Source: Natrinema altunense (lineage in GTDB: Archaea > Halobacteriota > Halobacteria > Halobacteriales > Natrialbaceae). From it: a stretch of DNA of 64,000 nucleotides. The notes beneath the pieces are model-generated. The model searched no databases, had not been told where the DNA came from, and saw only the letters and a program-made list of their open reading frames with translations. Below are positions 1 through 9,848 of the stretch, piece after piece (the stretch's first letter is position 1; each line of letters starts with the position of its first letter). The translations under genes and the position numbers were made by a program. Location: contig NZ_JNCS01000003.1 of the NCBI RefSeq assembly GCF_000731985.1, positions 372,001-436,000 of the forward strand, written 5' to 3'.

Positions 1-192
1 CATTCTGTTTCGGTAACTGCTCCCGTCGGCTGGATAGAAAATCGCCACGAGAGTCCCTGAAGACGGCATCTCGGCTCGATCCTGCTCACGACTCACCGGT
101 AGCTTGACGGCGCAGCGAAGAAGGCGACGCGAGTCGCGGTGACGACGAAGTGAGGCGACAGGTTCTCGGCGGCGGCTCACTACTGTCCGATA

Positions 193-1866
193 ATGAGTGT
201 GCGGCAGCCCTCCGCCTACCGGCCGACCAAGCCCGATATCGCGGTGTTCGTGTCCGGCGTCACGAGTATGGGGCTGGAGATTCTCGCGGGCCGGATCATC
301 GCCCCCCAGTTCGGGAGCAGCATCTACACCTGGGGCAGCATCATCACCGTCTTCCTCACCGCGTTGAGCCTCGGCTACTGGCAGGGCGGCAAACGGGCGG
401 GAGAGGCGTCGAACCGACGCATGTGCTGGCTCATGCTGGGGACCGCGGGCTACGTTGCGATCGTCGTCTACGGGAGCGATCAACTGTTGCTCTCGGCGTC
501 CGCACTGCCGTTGCCGGCCCGGTACGCCTCGCTGCCCGCCGTGCTCATCCTCTTCGGGCCGCCGACCTACCTGCTTGGATTTATCAGCCCGTATGCGGCC
601 GAACTCTCCGCGAAGGAGGGCACCGGTGAGGCGTCGGGCCACGTCTACGCGCTCGGAACGATCGGCAGCATCGTCGGCGCGGGCGCGACGACGTATTTCC
701 TGATTCCGGCGCTCGGGATCGACGCGATCGGCCTCCTGTTCGGCTTCGTCCTCGTCGGCACCGCACTCGCGCTTACGCTTCCCGCTCTCGCCCCGACACC
801 GGCGGCGGCGAGCGTCGCCATCGCACTGCTGCTCGTCGTCGCGGCCGGTATCGGCCCGGTCGCGTTCGACCACCGCGGTGACGTCGTCTACCAGACCCAG
901 ACGGCCTATCAGGAACTCGAGGTCATCGACAACGGGGACGAGCGGACGCTGTACTTGGACGGTGCGCGCCACAGCGCGATGGATCTCGGCGACCCCGACC
1001 GACACGTCTTCGAGTATACGCGGTACTTCCACATCCCCATGTTGATGGTCGACGACCCCGACGAAGTCGAGAACGTCCTGTTCATCGGCGGGGGCGGGTA
1101 CACCGGCCCGAAGGACTACGAACGGACGTACGACGTCGACGTCGACGTCGCCGAACTCGACCCCGAGGTCTCGCAGGCCGCCAAGGACTACTTCCGCCTC
1201 GAGGAGAGCGAGAACATGACGGTACACACGAAAGACGGCCGGCAGTTCCTCCGAGAGACCGACAAGAACTACGACGTGATCGTGCTGGACGCCTACCAGA
1301 AGGACCAGGTCCCGGTTCACCTGACCCAACTCGGATTCATGGAACTGGCCGCGGATCGGCTGACCGACGATGGGGTGTTCCTCGCGAACATCATCTCCGC
1401 GCCCAGCGGTGCCGGCTCGGACTTCTATCGCGCGCAGTACAAGACGATCGACGAAGCCTTCGCCTCGACGTACAGCTACCGCACCTCGGACTGGGGGTCG
1501 GTACAGAACATCGAGGTGGTCGCGACGAAAGCGGACACCGACTTCACCGAGGCCGACCTCGCCGAGCGAAACGAGCGCCGGGACCTCGGACTCGACCTGC
1601 GTACCGAGATCGACGCGTCACTGGACCCGCCCGAGACCGACGACGTGCCGGTGCTGACCGAGGACCACGCGCCCGTCGAGAACCTGCAGGCGTCGACGGT
1701 CGGGCAGGAGTACGTCATCGAACGGACCGGAGAGGAGGAGACGAAGCCGGAACCCGCGTCGATCGCAGTCGGCTCGGAACGCTACGACCGCGCGCGGCCC
1801 GCGCCGACCCTCGACTTCGAGTCGAGCGTCCCCGGCTCGGGGCCGCTCGGGTCCGCCCCCGCGTAG
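193..1866 (+). CDS. Membrane-anchored spermidine synthase-like protein
   Basis: 557 aa. The first ~225 residues form a hydrophobic multi-pass membrane region (segments such as VFVSGVTSMGLEILAG and the stretch around residues 200-225). A polyamine aminopropyltransferase-like Rossmann domain follows. In that domain I see IGGGGYTGP, then VAELDPEV (the acidic residue that normally holds the methylthioadenosine moiety) and DVIVLDAYQKDQVP, the position of the catalytic Asp in spermidine synthases. The protein therefore matches the fused membrane/spermidine synthase family common in archaea and bacteria. Substrate is not provable: halophiles often use agmatine or long-chain polyamines. The ATG at 193 begins a normal N-terminus. 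The C-terminal ~60 residues are acidic and proline-rich and probably disordered. The gene is convergent with the HTH regulator at 1897, leaving only 30 nt between them. Confidence 0.8.
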   Translation: MSVRQPSAYRPTKPDIAVFVSGVTSMGLEILAGRIIAPQFGSSIYTWGSIITVFLTALSLGYWQGGKRAGEASNRRMCWLMLGTAGYVAIVVYGSDQLLLSASALPLPARYASLPAVLILFGPPTYLLGFISPYAAELSAKEGTGEASGHVYALGTIGSIVGAGATTYFLIPALGIDAIGLLFGFVLVGTALALTLPALAPTPAAASVAIALLLVVAAGIGPVAFDHRGDVVYQTQTAYQELEVIDNGDERTLYLDGARHSAMDLGDPDRHVFEYTRYFHIPMLMVDDPDEVENVLFIGGGGYTGPKDYERTYDVDVDVAELDPEVSQAAKDYFRLEESENMTVHTKDGRQFLRETDKNYDVIVLDAYQKDQVPVHLTQLGFMELAADRLTDDGVFLANIISAPSGAGSDFYRAQYKTIDEAFASTYSYRTSDWGSVQNIEVVATKADTDFTEADLAERNERRDLGLDLRTEIDASLDPPETDDVPVLTEDHAPVENLQASTVGQEYVIERTGEEETKPEPASIAVGSERYDRARPAPTLDFESSVPGSGPLGSAPA

Positions 1867-1896
1867 CGCCTCGAGCGGTGTTCCGCCGCTCGCTGC

Positions 1897-2691
1897 TCAC
1901 TCGGAGAGCGTCCCGGGCTCGAGTGGCGTCGCCGTCCGCCAGTAGTGATCCAGCGAGTCCTCGGCCCACGCCCGCACCGCGTCGTCGTCGGTGTCGACGG
2001 AGGCCCGTAGGACCCCGTTCCCGTCGCGCAAGAGGAGATAGACGACGCCGTCGACGATCATGATCGCGATCGGGACGCCCTCTTCGCGGACCCTGATCTC
2101 GGCGTCCCCGGCGGCGAGCAGCGCCTCGAGTTGCCGTCGGAGCTCCGATTCGTCGGCGAGTGCTTCGATCGCGCTCCGGCCGAAGACGCCCGTGAATCGC
2201 TGGTCGCCGGCGGTGACGCGCTCCCGGACGACCCGCAGCGCCTGCTCGTTGAACGTGTGGGAGAACGCACGGACTTCGTCGGCCTCCCGGAGGAAGCCGA
2301 GCAGCCGTCCGAGCGGCGCGTTCGGGCGCGTCGCGCTCGGGACCGTGATCGTCGCGTCCGAGAGCCGGCGGAGATCGAAGTCCATCGCGTGCGTGGGCAG
2401 GTAGTCCACGATCCCGCGGAGTTTGGCCTCGGTCTCGAGGATCTCTTGGAGATCGGTAAACCCCTCGGCGACGAGCCGGCCGGTCGCGGTCGCGACGTAC
2501 TCGCTGCCGTCGTGTCTGATCCACGAACGATCCTCGAAGTCACTCAGGATCCGTCCCAGGGTCGCCTGCGAAGCCCCGGTCGCGTCCGCCAACTCGGTGC
2601 GCGTACAGCGCCCCGCCGCGAGCAGCCCCAGCACCTCGACGCGGTTCGACGAGAGCGCGAGGAACTCGATCTCCTCGAGCGCAGATTCCAT
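1897..2691 (-). CDS. Winged-HTH transcriptional regulator with C-terminal sensor-like domain
   Basis: 264 aa. The N-terminal ~70 residues are an ArsR/MarR-like winged helix: LALSSNRVEVLGLLAAG, then helices TRTELADATGASQATLGRIL and a wing around SWIRHDGSEYVATATG. The remaining ~190 residues resemble the FilR1-type middle domain found in many haloarchaeal regulators (FSHTFNEQALRVVRERV, then a strand-rich part with VPIAIMIVDGVVYLLLRD). The ligand is unknown. The gene is divergent from the EamA transporter at 2929, and the 237-bp interval holds a perfect palindrome at 2741-2755. A local regulator of that transporter and of itself is a reasonable inference, not shown. Confidence 0.8.
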   Translation of the reverse strand: MESALEEIEFLALSSNRVEVLGLLAAGRCTRTELADATGASQATLGRILSDFEDRSWIRHDGSEYVATATGRLVAEGFTDLQEILETEAKLRGIVDYLPTHAMDFDLRRLSDATITVPSATRPNAPLGRLLGFLREADEVRAFSHTFNEQALRVVRERVTAGDQRFTGVFGRSAIEALADESELRRQLEALLAAGDAEIRVREEGVPIAIMIVDGVVYLLLRDGNGVLRASVDTDDDAVRAWAEDSLDHYWRTATPLEPGTLSE

Positions 2692-2740
2692 ACGCCCGCT
2701 CGTGTCCCCAGTGATAAACGAGTTTCGTACCGTGAAACTA

Positions 2741-2755
2741 TTGCAGAGTCTGCAA
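2741..2755. promoter_or_regulatory. Perfect 15-bp palindrome, candidate operator
   Basis: The sequence reads TTGCAGA-G-TCTGCAA, an inverted repeat with 7-bp arms and a single central base. It lies between the divergent HTH regulator (start 2691) and the EamA transporter (start 2929). The position 50 nt upstream of the regulator start fits a binding site for that winged-helix protein. Function is inferred from symmetry and position only. Confidence 0.5.
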
Positions 2756-2928
2756 CGCTGTCGCGTGCGCTAACTCTTTCCCGCGTTGCTTCGGTTTCTT
2801 CCCGTGAAATATTTTCTGAACGAAACTATAACCCCGGCGCTCGTAGGGGAGAGTACGATGATTTTCGCTATCCACGCGTCGGCCGTGATCGGCTCGACGC
2901 GGACGGTTCCGACGGGGGTGACGGCGTA

Positions 2929-3909
2929 GTGGTCGCTCGCCGCACCGCCCTTTTCTTCGCCCTCTCGAGTCTGTTCTTCGGCGGCACGTTCGTCGCAGCG
3001 AAGGCCGGCCTCGCGTACTTCCCGCCGCTGCTGTTCGTCGCTCTCCGGTTCGACGTCGCGGCCGTCGTCATGCTGGCGTACGTCGGTCTGACGACGTCCC
3101 GCTCGGAGTTGTTCCCGCGGACGCGCGGCGACATCGGGGCCGTCCTCGCGACCGGCGTGCTCGCCATCGGGTTGACGAACGCCCTGCTGTTCGTCGGCCA
3201 GCAGTACGTCACCAGCGCCGTCGCCTCGATCATGTACAGCCTCAACCCCATCATGACGCCGATATTCGCCGCGCTCTTGCTCTCCGACGAGCGCCTCTCC
3301 CCGCGTGGCGCGGCCGGCATGGGACTCGGCCTGCTCGGCGTCGGCCTCGTCGTCAGCCCCGATCCCGCGAACCTGCTCGGCGGTGCCGTCGGCAAGGGCA
3401 TCCTGTTCGTCGGCGCGCTCGCCGCCGCGCTCGGGGCCGTGCTGATCCGCCGGGCCGACAGCGACCTCTCGAGTACGGTCCGCGTCGCCTGGGGACTCCC
3501 CTTCGCCGCGGCGCTGTGTCACCTGTTGGCCTGGTCCGGCGGCGAGTCGGCGACCGCGATCACGTGGACCACCGAAGCGGTCCTGGCGCTCGGCTACGTC
3601 AGCATCTTCGCGGGCGTGCTCGCGTACATCGCCTACTTCGGACTCATCGACGCGGCCGGTGCGATCCGCGCGAACCTGATCTTCTACGTCGTGCCCGTCG
3701 TGTCGACGCTCGGCGGCTGGGCACTGCTCGGCGAGACGATCGACGCGCTGGCGGTCGCCGGCTTCCTGACGATCTTCGCCGGCTTCGCGGTGCTCGGGAG
3801 CAAATCGATCGACATCCGCTCGCTGTCCCCCGGTATCGTCACCGACGCGCCCCTGCCCGACGAGGAGTCGCCGGTCAGGGAGGAACCGCGGGGCTACCGC
3901 TCGGACTAA
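2929..3909 (+). CDS. EamA/DMT-family transporter
   Basis: 326 aa inner-membrane permease of the drug/metabolite transporter superfamily. It shows the two EamA repeats, about ten hydrophobic helices in all, starting with ALFFALSSLFFGGTFVAAKAG and, in the second half, GILFVGALAAALGAVLIRRAD. The family exports metabolites or amino acids; the substrate here cannot be read from sequence. The open frame runs upstream to 2131, but that part is the antisense of the regulator gene. The GTG at 2929 is chosen because it directly precedes the first helix. A short Arg/Glu-rich cytoplasmic tail ends the protein. Confidence 0.82.
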   Translation: MVARRTALFFALSSLFFGGTFVAAKAGLAYFPPLLFVALRFDVAAVVMLAYVGLTTSRSELFPRTRGDIGAVLATGVLAIGLTNALLFVGQQYVTSAVASIMYSLNPIMTPIFAALLLSDERLSPRGAAGMGLGLLGVGLVVSPDPANLLGGAVGKGILFVGALAAALGAVLIRRADSDLSSTVRVAWGLPFAAALCHLLAWSGGESATAITWTTEAVLALGYVSIFAGVLAYIAYFGLIDAAGAIRANLIFYVVPVVSTLGGWALLGETIDALAVAGFLTIFAGFAVLGSKSIDIRSLSPGIVTDAPLPDEESPVREEPRGYRSD

Positions 3910-3980
3910 CGCGTCCCGTTCCGTTCGTGGGTCTCGTCCCTGCCTCGGTGCCGTTCCGCCCGAGGACCGTCCCGTCCCGA

Positions 3981-4319
3981 TTAGAAGAGCGACAGTTCGC
4001 CGGTCACGCTGTCGACGTGGTCGTCCCCAGCCGGCCCGACGGCCAGCGCGGTGACGGTCCCGGGCTCGAGTTGGGTGTGGCCCGCGTCGCGAATGATCGC
4101 GTTCGGTATCCCGTCGCGGTCCGCGATTTCGGAGAGTTCGTGCAGTTGGCGTTCGCTCTCGCCTTGCAATACGACTTTCTTCTGGCCGCCTTGCTTCCAC
4201 TGGCGCTGTCGTTGGCTATCGGCCTTTTCGTAGGCGGACAGCGACGCGTGGGCGACCTGTGCGGCGAGCTTTCCCTGTCCCATGCCGATGTCAGTGCGGG
4301 CGACGATGGCCTGTTTCAT
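3981..4319 (-). CDS. pth2: Peptidyl-tRNA hydrolase, Pth2 type
   Basis: 112 aa, the usual length for archaeal Pth2. The enzyme hydrolyses the ester bond of peptidyl-tRNAs released prematurely from ribosomes and recycles the tRNA. Family hallmarks are clear: [17 protein letters not shown] at the N-terminus with the catalytic Lys in the [12 protein letters not shown] helix, then [21 protein letters not shown], the conserved C-terminal block. The open frame continues upstream to 4766, but that part is out-of-register with the next gene and has no Pth2 content, so ATG 4319 is the start. It lies 58 nt downstream of the gene at 4378-5193 on the same strand and may be cotranscribed with it. Confidence 0.95.
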   Translation of the reverse strand: MKQAIVARTDIGMGQGKLAAQVAHASLSAYEKADSQRQRQWKQGGQKKVVLQGESERQLHELSEIADRDGIPNAIIRDAGHTQLEPGTVTALAVGPAGDDHVDSVTGELSLF

Positions 4320-4377
4320 GACCGGGACGAGAACGGGGAACCCTTTAGCCGTACCTATACGGCCGCGCTCGGTCCCA

Positions 4378-5193
4378 TTAGTGGATGACGTCGCTCTCGA
4401 GGCGGAACGTCCGTTCCGTCCGTCGCGCCTCCGGGCCCGCTTCGACGAGGGTCGGCTCGCTGATGGACTCGGCAAACCGATCGGGGTCCGGCTCGACCCG
4501 CTCGAGCATCGCCGAGAAGACCGAGCCGCGTCGGCCGCTCGCCGAGACGATGCCGCCGTACTTGCGCTCCTCGAACGACGTGTCGTCGGGGTCGGGGAAC
4601 TCCTCGCGGATGATCGCGGCGCTTTCCCTGAGGTAGTCCGCCGCCTGCTGCTGGGAGTAGAGGCTCTCTTCGTAGTAAGTTTCGGTATGCTCGTCGTCGA
4701 GTTCTTCCGAACAGTGGGCCGGCGATTCGTAGCGGACCGACTCCGTCGTCGTGTAGCCGCTGGCAAACCGGATGTTCGTGGTGAAACTGTCGGGATAGCG
4801 GAGAATCAGCGGGGCGTACAACATGTCCGTAATGGTCGCTTGCTGTTGGGCTCGCCAGGCACCCTCGAAATAGTACGCGGCGAGCGCACCGATCTGATCG
4901 TCCCGTTCACCGCGGTTGTACGCCATCGCGACCTCCTCGTAGTCGTCACCGACGGTCCGTCGGAGCCGCCGCTCGAAACTCTCGGCGATGTGATCGAACT
5001 GGACTTCGTACGCGTCCAGCACGGACACGGCCGGATCAGCGAGCAGGTCCGCTTTTCGCTCCCGGGCGACCGCCACGTTCATCATGTTCTCGTGGAAGAC
5101 CCGCTCGGCTTCCCGGTCGGGAAGCGGGATTCTGACGGCGCGCTGGTGCAGAACCCGCGTGTTCCCGTTAAATCGGTCCTGCGTCCCGTCCAT
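4378..5193 (-). CDS. Uncharacterised haloarchaeal protein
   Basis: 271 aa, acidic, soluble, with no signal peptide or membrane segment. I do not recognise a family. The middle (residues ~25-130) looks helical with many charged residues ([31 protein letters not shown]). A more aromatic part follows ([28 protein letters not shown]), then an acidic C-terminal third. The position directly upstream of pth2 on the same strand suggests a shared transcript, but that does not identify a job. Codon use is like the neighbours, so a real gene is likely. Confidence 0.7.
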   Translation of the reverse strand: MDGTQDRFNGNTRVLHQRAVRIPLPDREAERVFHENMMNVAVARERKADLLADPAVSVLDAYEVQFDHIAESFERRLRRTVGDDYEEVAMAYNRGERDDQIGALAAYYFEGAWRAQQQATITDMLYAPLILRYPDSFTTNIRFASGYTTTESVRYESPAHCSEELDDEHTETYYEESLYSQQQAADYLRESAAIIREEFPDPDDTSFEERKYGGIVSASGRRGSVFSAMLERVEPDPDRFAESISEPTLVEAGPEARRTERTFRLESDVIH

Positions 5194-5380
5194 GCGGTCG
5201 GCTTGGCGATGCAGCCGTATAACGGATTAGGCCGTCCGAGAGAACATTTCGAATCGATAATATCCGGTTCCAGCGTCGCCCGAGCGGACGCGACCCGCCG
5301 TGACACCGCCGGCCCCACCGACGTCCCGCGAGCGGGCGGGTTCCGACTGCTCGCCGCGCCGTCCGAACGCGGACCGAGGA

Positions 5381-5387
5381 ATTTAGG
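5381..5387 (+). promoter_or_regulatory. TATA-like box of dcd
   Basis: ATTTAGG lies 25-31 nt upstream of the dcd ATG in an otherwise GC-rich stretch. This is the spacing expected for a leaderless haloarchaeal transcript, in which the start codon is at or very near the transcription start. Confidence 0.45.
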
Positions 5388-5411
5388 ACCCCGTGCTCGC
5401 TCCTACTCGGT

Positions 5412-6014
5412 ATGATCCTCTCCGATGCGGACATCCTCGAGCGCCTCGAAGCCGGCGACCTCGTCGTCGAGCCCCTCGACGACCCGGAGCTACAGATCCA
5501 GCCCGCGAGCGTCGACCTCCGACTGGGCCGAGAATTCCTCGAGTTTCAGCGGACGAACATCCCCTGTATCCATCCCAACTCCGAACGGGAGGTCGACGAG
5601 TACGTCACCGAAACCGTCGTCGACGAGGACGACGATTTCATCCTCCATCCCGGCGACTTCGTGCTCGGAACCACCCACGAGCGCGTCGAGATCCCGGCGG
5701 ACCTGATCGCCCACGTCGAGGGTCGCTCCTCGCTGGGCCGGCTCGCCGTCGTCGTCCACGCGACGGCCGGCCTCTGTGACCCCGGCTATCGGGGCCAGAT
5801 CACCCTCGAGCTGTCGAACCTCGGTTCCGCACCGGTCGCGCTCACGCCCGGCATGCGCATCTCGCAGCTCACCTTCACCGAACTCAAGACTGCGGCCGAA
5901 CGGCCCTACGGCAGCGAGCGCGGGTCGAAGTACCAGGATCAGAGCGGTCCACAGGCCTCCCGCATCGAGAGCGACGACGAGTTCGGCGGCGACCAACTCG
6001 AGCGCGAGGACTGA
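5412..6014 (+). CDS. dcd: dCTP deaminase
   Basis: 200 aa trimeric dUTPase-fold enzyme that deaminates dCTP to dUTP on the way to dTTP. Motifs are in order: [13 protein letters not shown] (27-39), [10 protein letters not shown] (101-110, triphosphate binding), [13 protein letters not shown] (116-128) and ITLELSN with Glu133 at the position of the general acid/base of Dcd enzymes. The length matches single-domain Dcd. Some archaeal homologues are bifunctional DCD-DUT enzymes making dUMP directly; sequence alone does not decide which applies here. ATG 5412 gives the canonical MILSDADI start and has a correctly placed TATA-like box. Confidence 0.95.
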   Translation: MILSDADILERLEAGDLVVEPLDDPELQIQPASVDLRLGREFLEFQRTNIPCIHPNSEREVDEYVTETVVDEDDDFILHPGDFVLGTTHERVEIPADLIAHVEGRSSLGRLAVVVHATAGLCDPGYRGQITLELSNLGSAPVALTPGMRISQLTFTELKTAAERPYGSERGSKYQDQSGPQASRIESDDEFGGDQLERED

Positions 6015-6196
6015 CGCCACCGACGAGCGGCCGTCGACACGGTTGCAGAGGGACGGCATCGAAACCGGAACCGACGAGAGTTCCCCAGCACGAGCCGCCG
6101 CTCGACAGCGACACGCTCGAAGTCTGGCGTAGCGGTCCGTCGCTGTGACTGGCCGGGTAGGCTACTAAGGCCGTGCTCGTGAGACGTTCAACGGCT

Positions 6197-6988
6197 ATGA
6201 ACTTGCCAGGCGAGACCGGCGACGAGGGTACCGATATCGCCGGCCAAGCGGACGCCCAGTCGATCGTGTTCGTCCACGGCGCGATGATGACCCGGAAACT
6301 GTGGCTGCCCCAAACACGGGGGCTCGCCGCGGAGTATCACACCGTCGCCCCCGACTTACCGGGCCACGGCACCCGCGCCGGGAAGCCGTTCCGAATGGAG
6401 CCGGCGATCGATGTCCTCGAGTCGGTTTTCGAAACGGACGTCGACGGCGCGGCGGTCCTCGTCGGACTCTCGCTGGGCGGCTACGTCGCGACGGAGTATG
6501 CCTACCGCCATCCCGGGCAGGTCGACGCGCTGGTGCTGTCGGGGAGCAGTGCGAACCCGGTGCACACGCTTCGACTCGGCACGCGACTGAGCGGCGGGCT
6601 GGCGCGGCTCCTGACCAAGCCGACCCTCGGGAAACGCGCCGGCGAGAGGCTCGCGGCTCGCTGGGTACGCAGCCGGGAACTCCCGCCGGACATCGAACGG
6701 GAACTCATCGATTCGGGGTTCTACCTCACGCAGTTCGGCGACGCGGCACCGGCCATCGCGGGCGAGGACTTTCGGGCGAAACTCTCGAGCTATCCCGGCT
6801 CGACGCTGCTCCTCAACGGGGAAAACGACACTCTCATGCGTCGCGGCGAGCGGGCCCACGCCGAGGCCGCACGGGACGGCCGCATCGAAGTACTTGCCGA
6901 CGCCGGCCACATCTGCAACCTCCATCGGCCGGCGACGTACACGGACCGGGTTCGCCGGTTCGTCCAACGGACCGTCCCCGCACAATAG
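6197..6988 (+). CDS. Alpha/beta-fold hydrolase
   Basis: 263 aa from ATG 6197. The classic fold markers are present: VFVHGAMMT oxyanion-hole strand, nucleophile elbow GLSLGG with Ser92, acidic residue in LLLNGENDTLM and catalytic His in ADAGHICN near the end. The cap region after the elbow is short and Arg/Leu-rich. Substrate is unknown; the family includes esterases and lactonases. An in-frame GTG at 6173 would add eight residues, but the ATG is preferred because a CTACTAAGG TATA-like stretch lies about 25-33 nt upstream of it. The gene stands alone and is convergent with the YihY gene. Confidence 0.85.
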   Translation: MNLPGETGDEGTDIAGQADAQSIVFVHGAMMTRKLWLPQTRGLAAEYHTVAPDLPGHGTRAGKPFRMEPAIDVLESVFETDVDGAAVLVGLSLGGYVATEYAYRHPGQVDALVLSGSSANPVHTLRLGTRLSGGLARLLTKPTLGKRAGERLAARWVRSRELPPDIERELIDSGFYLTQFGDAAPAIAGEDFRAKLSSYPGSTLLLNGENDTLMRRGERAHAEAARDGRIEVLADAGHICNLHRPATYTDRVRRFVQRTVPAQ

Positions 6989-7041
6989 TACGCGGTTCGC
7001 CGGGACCGTTCGGATCGGGACCGACTCGAGGGCGGGCCGTC

Positions 7042-8355
7042 TCAGGAGCGTCGCTCTCCGACCAGGTTTCGGAGCCGGCCGGGAATCCCCAGCAGGGAGA
7101 GGCCGAACCCGAACAGAACCATCAGGACGTAGACGCCGAGCGTCGACGTCCAGACGACCAGTAGCGCGAGGATCGCCCAGCCGCCCTTCAGGAAGTAGAA
7201 CGCCGCGATCGACATCGCCGTCCCGTACAGCAAGACGAGATACGGCCCCCAGTCGCGGGCGTGGCCACGGCGGACCCGTCGGCGCACGTAGCGTTTGAGG
7301 TCGCCCTCGAGCGACTCTCTTCGAACGGTCCGGTCCTCGACATCGTCTTCGAAGGCGTCCACGCGGTCGCGCAGTCGCTCGATCTCCTCGCGGAGGGCCG
7401 CGGCGTCGCTCGCGCGATCGCGCGTCCGGGCACTGGCGCTCCTCGCGGTCGCACGGTCGCTCTCGCGGTCCTCCGTGGCTCCCTCGTCGGCCCCCGTAGC
7501 GTCGTCGGTCATCGCTTCTGTCGAAATCTGTCGGTGTCCGGGACTTTGTAGCTGCCGATCCACTTCACGGGTGACGAGGACCGCATTGAGAACGGCACCG
7601 AAGACGAGGATGATCGCGCCGACGTACAGCCAGACGAGCACGAGAAAGACGGCCCCGAGCGCGCCGTAGACCGCATACCCGGTGACGAGGTCGGTATACA
7701 GCCAGAAACTGCGGCTCAGTGCGTACCAGCCGATGGCGGCAACGATCGTTCCGGGGGCGGCTTCGCGGAGCCCGACGTTTGCACCCGGAAAGACGACGTA
7801 CAGCGGCAGAAACGTCGCGACCAGGCCGAGCACGACGAACAGCTGTCCGACGACCGAAAGGCCGTATCCGGGAAGGAACCGGATCGCGACCTCGAGGAGC
7901 CCGACGATCACGAGTCCCAGCGAGATACCGATGAACACGATCATCGCGTCCCAGACGGTGTCGAGCAGTGACTTCTCGCCCGCAGTGCCGTACACCCGCG
8001 AGAAGGCCCGATCGAGACCGCGAAGGACCCGACTCGAGCCCCACAGGAGCCCGAGAATGCCGACGACGGTCGCCCCCTGCCGACCGGTGTCGTCGACGAT
8101 CGTCTCCGCGAGCAGTTCCCGGGCCGCCGGCGTGAGCACGTCGCTGGCCGCCGCCGTGAGCCGGGCCGCGAGCGCTTCGCCGCCGATCGATGCGGCGATG
8201 CCGAGTGCAAGCAGCATGAGCGGCACGAGCGAGATGAACCCGTAGAACGCGACGCCCGCCGCGAGCAGCGTTAGCTGTTCGCTGCGAGCGAGCCGAAACG
8301 CCGCTCCCGCTACCGCCACGCCCCGTCTGGGGTCGAGCACGCGCGGTGCTTCCAC
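7042..8355 (-). CDS. YihY/BrkB family membrane protein
   Basis: 437 aa. The N-terminal ~260 residues carry about six membrane segments with the family's marker start (LARSEQLTLLAAGVAFYGFISLVPLM) and WGSSRVLRGLDRAFSRVYG, followed by the typical LFVVLGLVATFLPLYVVFPG and YVGAIILVFGAVLNAVL blocks. A charged Asp/Arg linker of ~90 residues with coiled-coil character follows (ALREEIERLRDRVDAFEDDV). Two further hydrophobic segments lie near the C-terminus, which is an extension of the basic YihY layout. The family was once called ribonuclease BN, but that assignment is withdrawn and its role is unknown. An envelope function is likely. Confidence 0.85.
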   Translation of the reverse strand: MEAPRVLDPRRGVAVAGAAFRLARSEQLTLLAAGVAFYGFISLVPLMLLALGIAASIGGEALAARLTAAASDVLTPAARELLAETIVDDTGRQGATVVGILGLLWGSSRVLRGLDRAFSRVYGTAGEKSLLDTVWDAMIVFIGISLGLVIVGLLEVAIRFLPGYGLSVVGQLFVVLGLVATFLPLYVVFPGANVGLREAAPGTIVAAIGWYALSRSFWLYTDLVTGYAVYGALGAVFLVLVWLYVGAIILVFGAVLNAVLVTREVDRQLQSPGHRQISTEAMTDDATGADEGATEDRESDRATARSASARTRDRASDAAALREEIERLRDRVDAFEDDVEDRTVRRESLEGDLKRYVRRRVRRGHARDWGPYLVLLYGTAMSIAAFYFLKGGWAILALLVVWTSTLGVYVLMVLFGFGLSLLGIPGRLRNLVGERRS

Positions 8356-8608
8356 GCGGGCCGCTATATGTCATCCCGTCGGACAGGCCCCATAACGGCG
8401 GCTTACGCTGGGGGACTCGGCACGGCGTCCCCGACTCGGTCCGAACGAACTCCCGTAATCGTCCCTTTCGATCGGTGAACCGCCGGCCATCGCGACCGGG
8501 AACCGCGACGGACTGGTGGGGGATCGACCCGACACCGACGCCGAAACTGCAGGGGGGTCTGGCCGAACGGCGGGACGGGCCCCGTCCGCCGACGGAGACT
8601 GACCGCGA

Positions 8609-9730
8609 TCAGTCGAGGTTTCCTTCGGTCGCCGCGCGGATCTCGCCGACGCTGGCGTCCGTCTTGAACGTCGTCCCGCCGTAGTGGGCCCGCGAGGCCT
8701 CGTAGCCGACCGCACGCAGGTCCGCGAGGAACTCGTCCATCGCGTTGGCCGGCACCCCCCAGTTCCGACAGAGCTTGTGCTGGTCGTAGTGGGTCGGTTC
8801 GTCGAGCTCCGCCGCGAGCGTGTCACAGAGCTCTCGAGCCTCGGGTGCAGTGTCGAACGTGTAGGGGATTTCGTCGCGAACCGCGCCGATGAACGTCGGG
8901 TCCTGCACGGGGCCGAGCCAGACGGGGCCGGCGGTGAGCATCCGATTGCCGCCGCAGTGGGGGCACGTCTCGACCGGATCGGCGATCAGTCCGGGATCGG
9001 CCTCGCGGTAGAGGCAGTCTTCACAGTGATAGCAGTGGCCTAACTCGTCGATCGCTGCGTCGGCCGCCGTGGGCTTGTGGGTCAGCTCGAGGTACGTCCG
9101 GACGTAGTGGCTGGTCGCGTGGGTGAGGATCGGCTCGATACCGACGTCGAACCGGGCCGCGCTGCGCGCGAGCGCCGAGACGAGGATTCGCACGCCCATC
9201 TCGGCGTGGTAATCCGTGTTGCGGGGCACCGCGGAGTATGAGCGGACGCCGCTGTTGAAGTGCGCGCCGCACAGCGGCGCGGTGTCGGTCGCGGTGACAC
9301 AGACCAGATCTCGGCAGTTCGCGAACGCGGCGTCGGCGAACGGCATCGGCGTCCCGTAGGGATCGAGATCGATCACGTCGAACGGCTCGTCGTGCATGAG
9401 GGCAGTGACGTTGCGGTGTTCGACCGACGCGTCGGCCGCCAGATCGTTTCGCTCGAGGTTCGCCCGCGCGAGGTCGACCGCCGCCTCGTCGACGTCACAG
9501 CAGGTGACGTCCCAGCCGTCGGCAGCGGCACGGACCCCGCGGACGCCGCTTGCAGTCATCGCGTCCAGATACGACGTGGCCCGCTCTTCACGTTCGCGGT
9601 AGGCCCGCAGCGTCGCGATCGTCAGATCCCGGTTCAGTTCCTGTCGCGGGTTGTAGAAGACCGCCTCCTCGATGCCCTCCGTCTGTTCGCCGGGGACCTC
9701 GAGTTCGATCCCGCCCTCTGTGACGCGCAT
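8609..9730 (-). CDS. trm1: tRNA (guanine(26)-N(2))-dimethyltransferase Trm1
   Basis: 373 aa class I SAM methyltransferase that makes N2,N2-dimethylguanosine at G26 of tRNA. Visible features are [20 protein letters not shown] near the N-terminus, the SAM motif [19 protein letters not shown] (the catalytic DPxG-type motif), and the archaeal C-terminal zinc-binding module with CYHCEDC and CPHCGG. The open frame extends to 9967 but the upstream part has no family content and overlaps the opposite SWIM gene, so ATG 9730 ([15 protein letters not shown]) is the start. It is divergent from the SWIM gene at 9849. Confidence 0.95.
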   Translation of the reverse strand: MRVTEGGIELEVPGEQTEGIEEAVFYNPRQELNRDLTIATLRAYREREERATSYLDAMTASGVRGVRAAADGWDVTCCDVDEAAVDLARANLERNDLAADASVEHRNVTALMHDEPFDVIDLDPYGTPMPFADAAFANCRDLVCVTATDTAPLCGAHFNSGVRSYSAVPRNTDYHAEMGVRILVSALARSAARFDVGIEPILTHATSHYVRTYLELTHKPTAADAAIDELGHCYHCEDCLYREADPGLIADPVETCPHCGGNRMLTAGPVWLGPVQDPTFIGAVRDEIPYTFDTAPEARELCDTLAAELDEPTHYDQHKLCRNWGVPANAMDEFLADLRAVGYEASRAHYGGTTFKTDASVGEIRAATEGNLD

Positions 9731-9820
9731 ACCTCGTCTCGTCGGTACCGGGCGAAAAACGGTGTGGTCTCGAGCGGCCGACGGTCGACTCGCGCGGAGG
9801 TCGATGGACAACCAAACCGA

Positions 9821-9827
9821 TTTTACA
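9821..9827 (+). promoter_or_regulatory. TATA-like box deciding the SWIM gene start
   Basis: TTTTACA preceded by an ACCGA BRE-like stretch sits 22-28 nt before the GTG at 9849. It would lie inside the coding region if the upstream in-frame ATG at 9804 were used, so it argues for the shorter, leaderless gene. Confidence 0.4.
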
Positions 9828-9848
9828 GTCCGATGCACAGTTTCAGTT

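Noticed and set aside
2131-2928. Long open frame extending the EamA protein upstream
   Set aside because: It is antisense to the HTH regulator gene and only then runs into the transporter; the sequence is Arg/Glu/Pro-rich and without family content.
4320-4766. N-terminal extension of the Pth2 frame
   Set aside because: It overlaps the 4378-5193 gene on the same strand in another frame and is Arg/Ser/Thr-rich noise; Pth2 proteins start at MKQAIVA.
8356-8608. Frame on the plus strand between YihY and Trm1
   Set aside because: The frame from 8346 is low-complexity Arg/Pro/Thr sequence and runs into the antisense of trm1.
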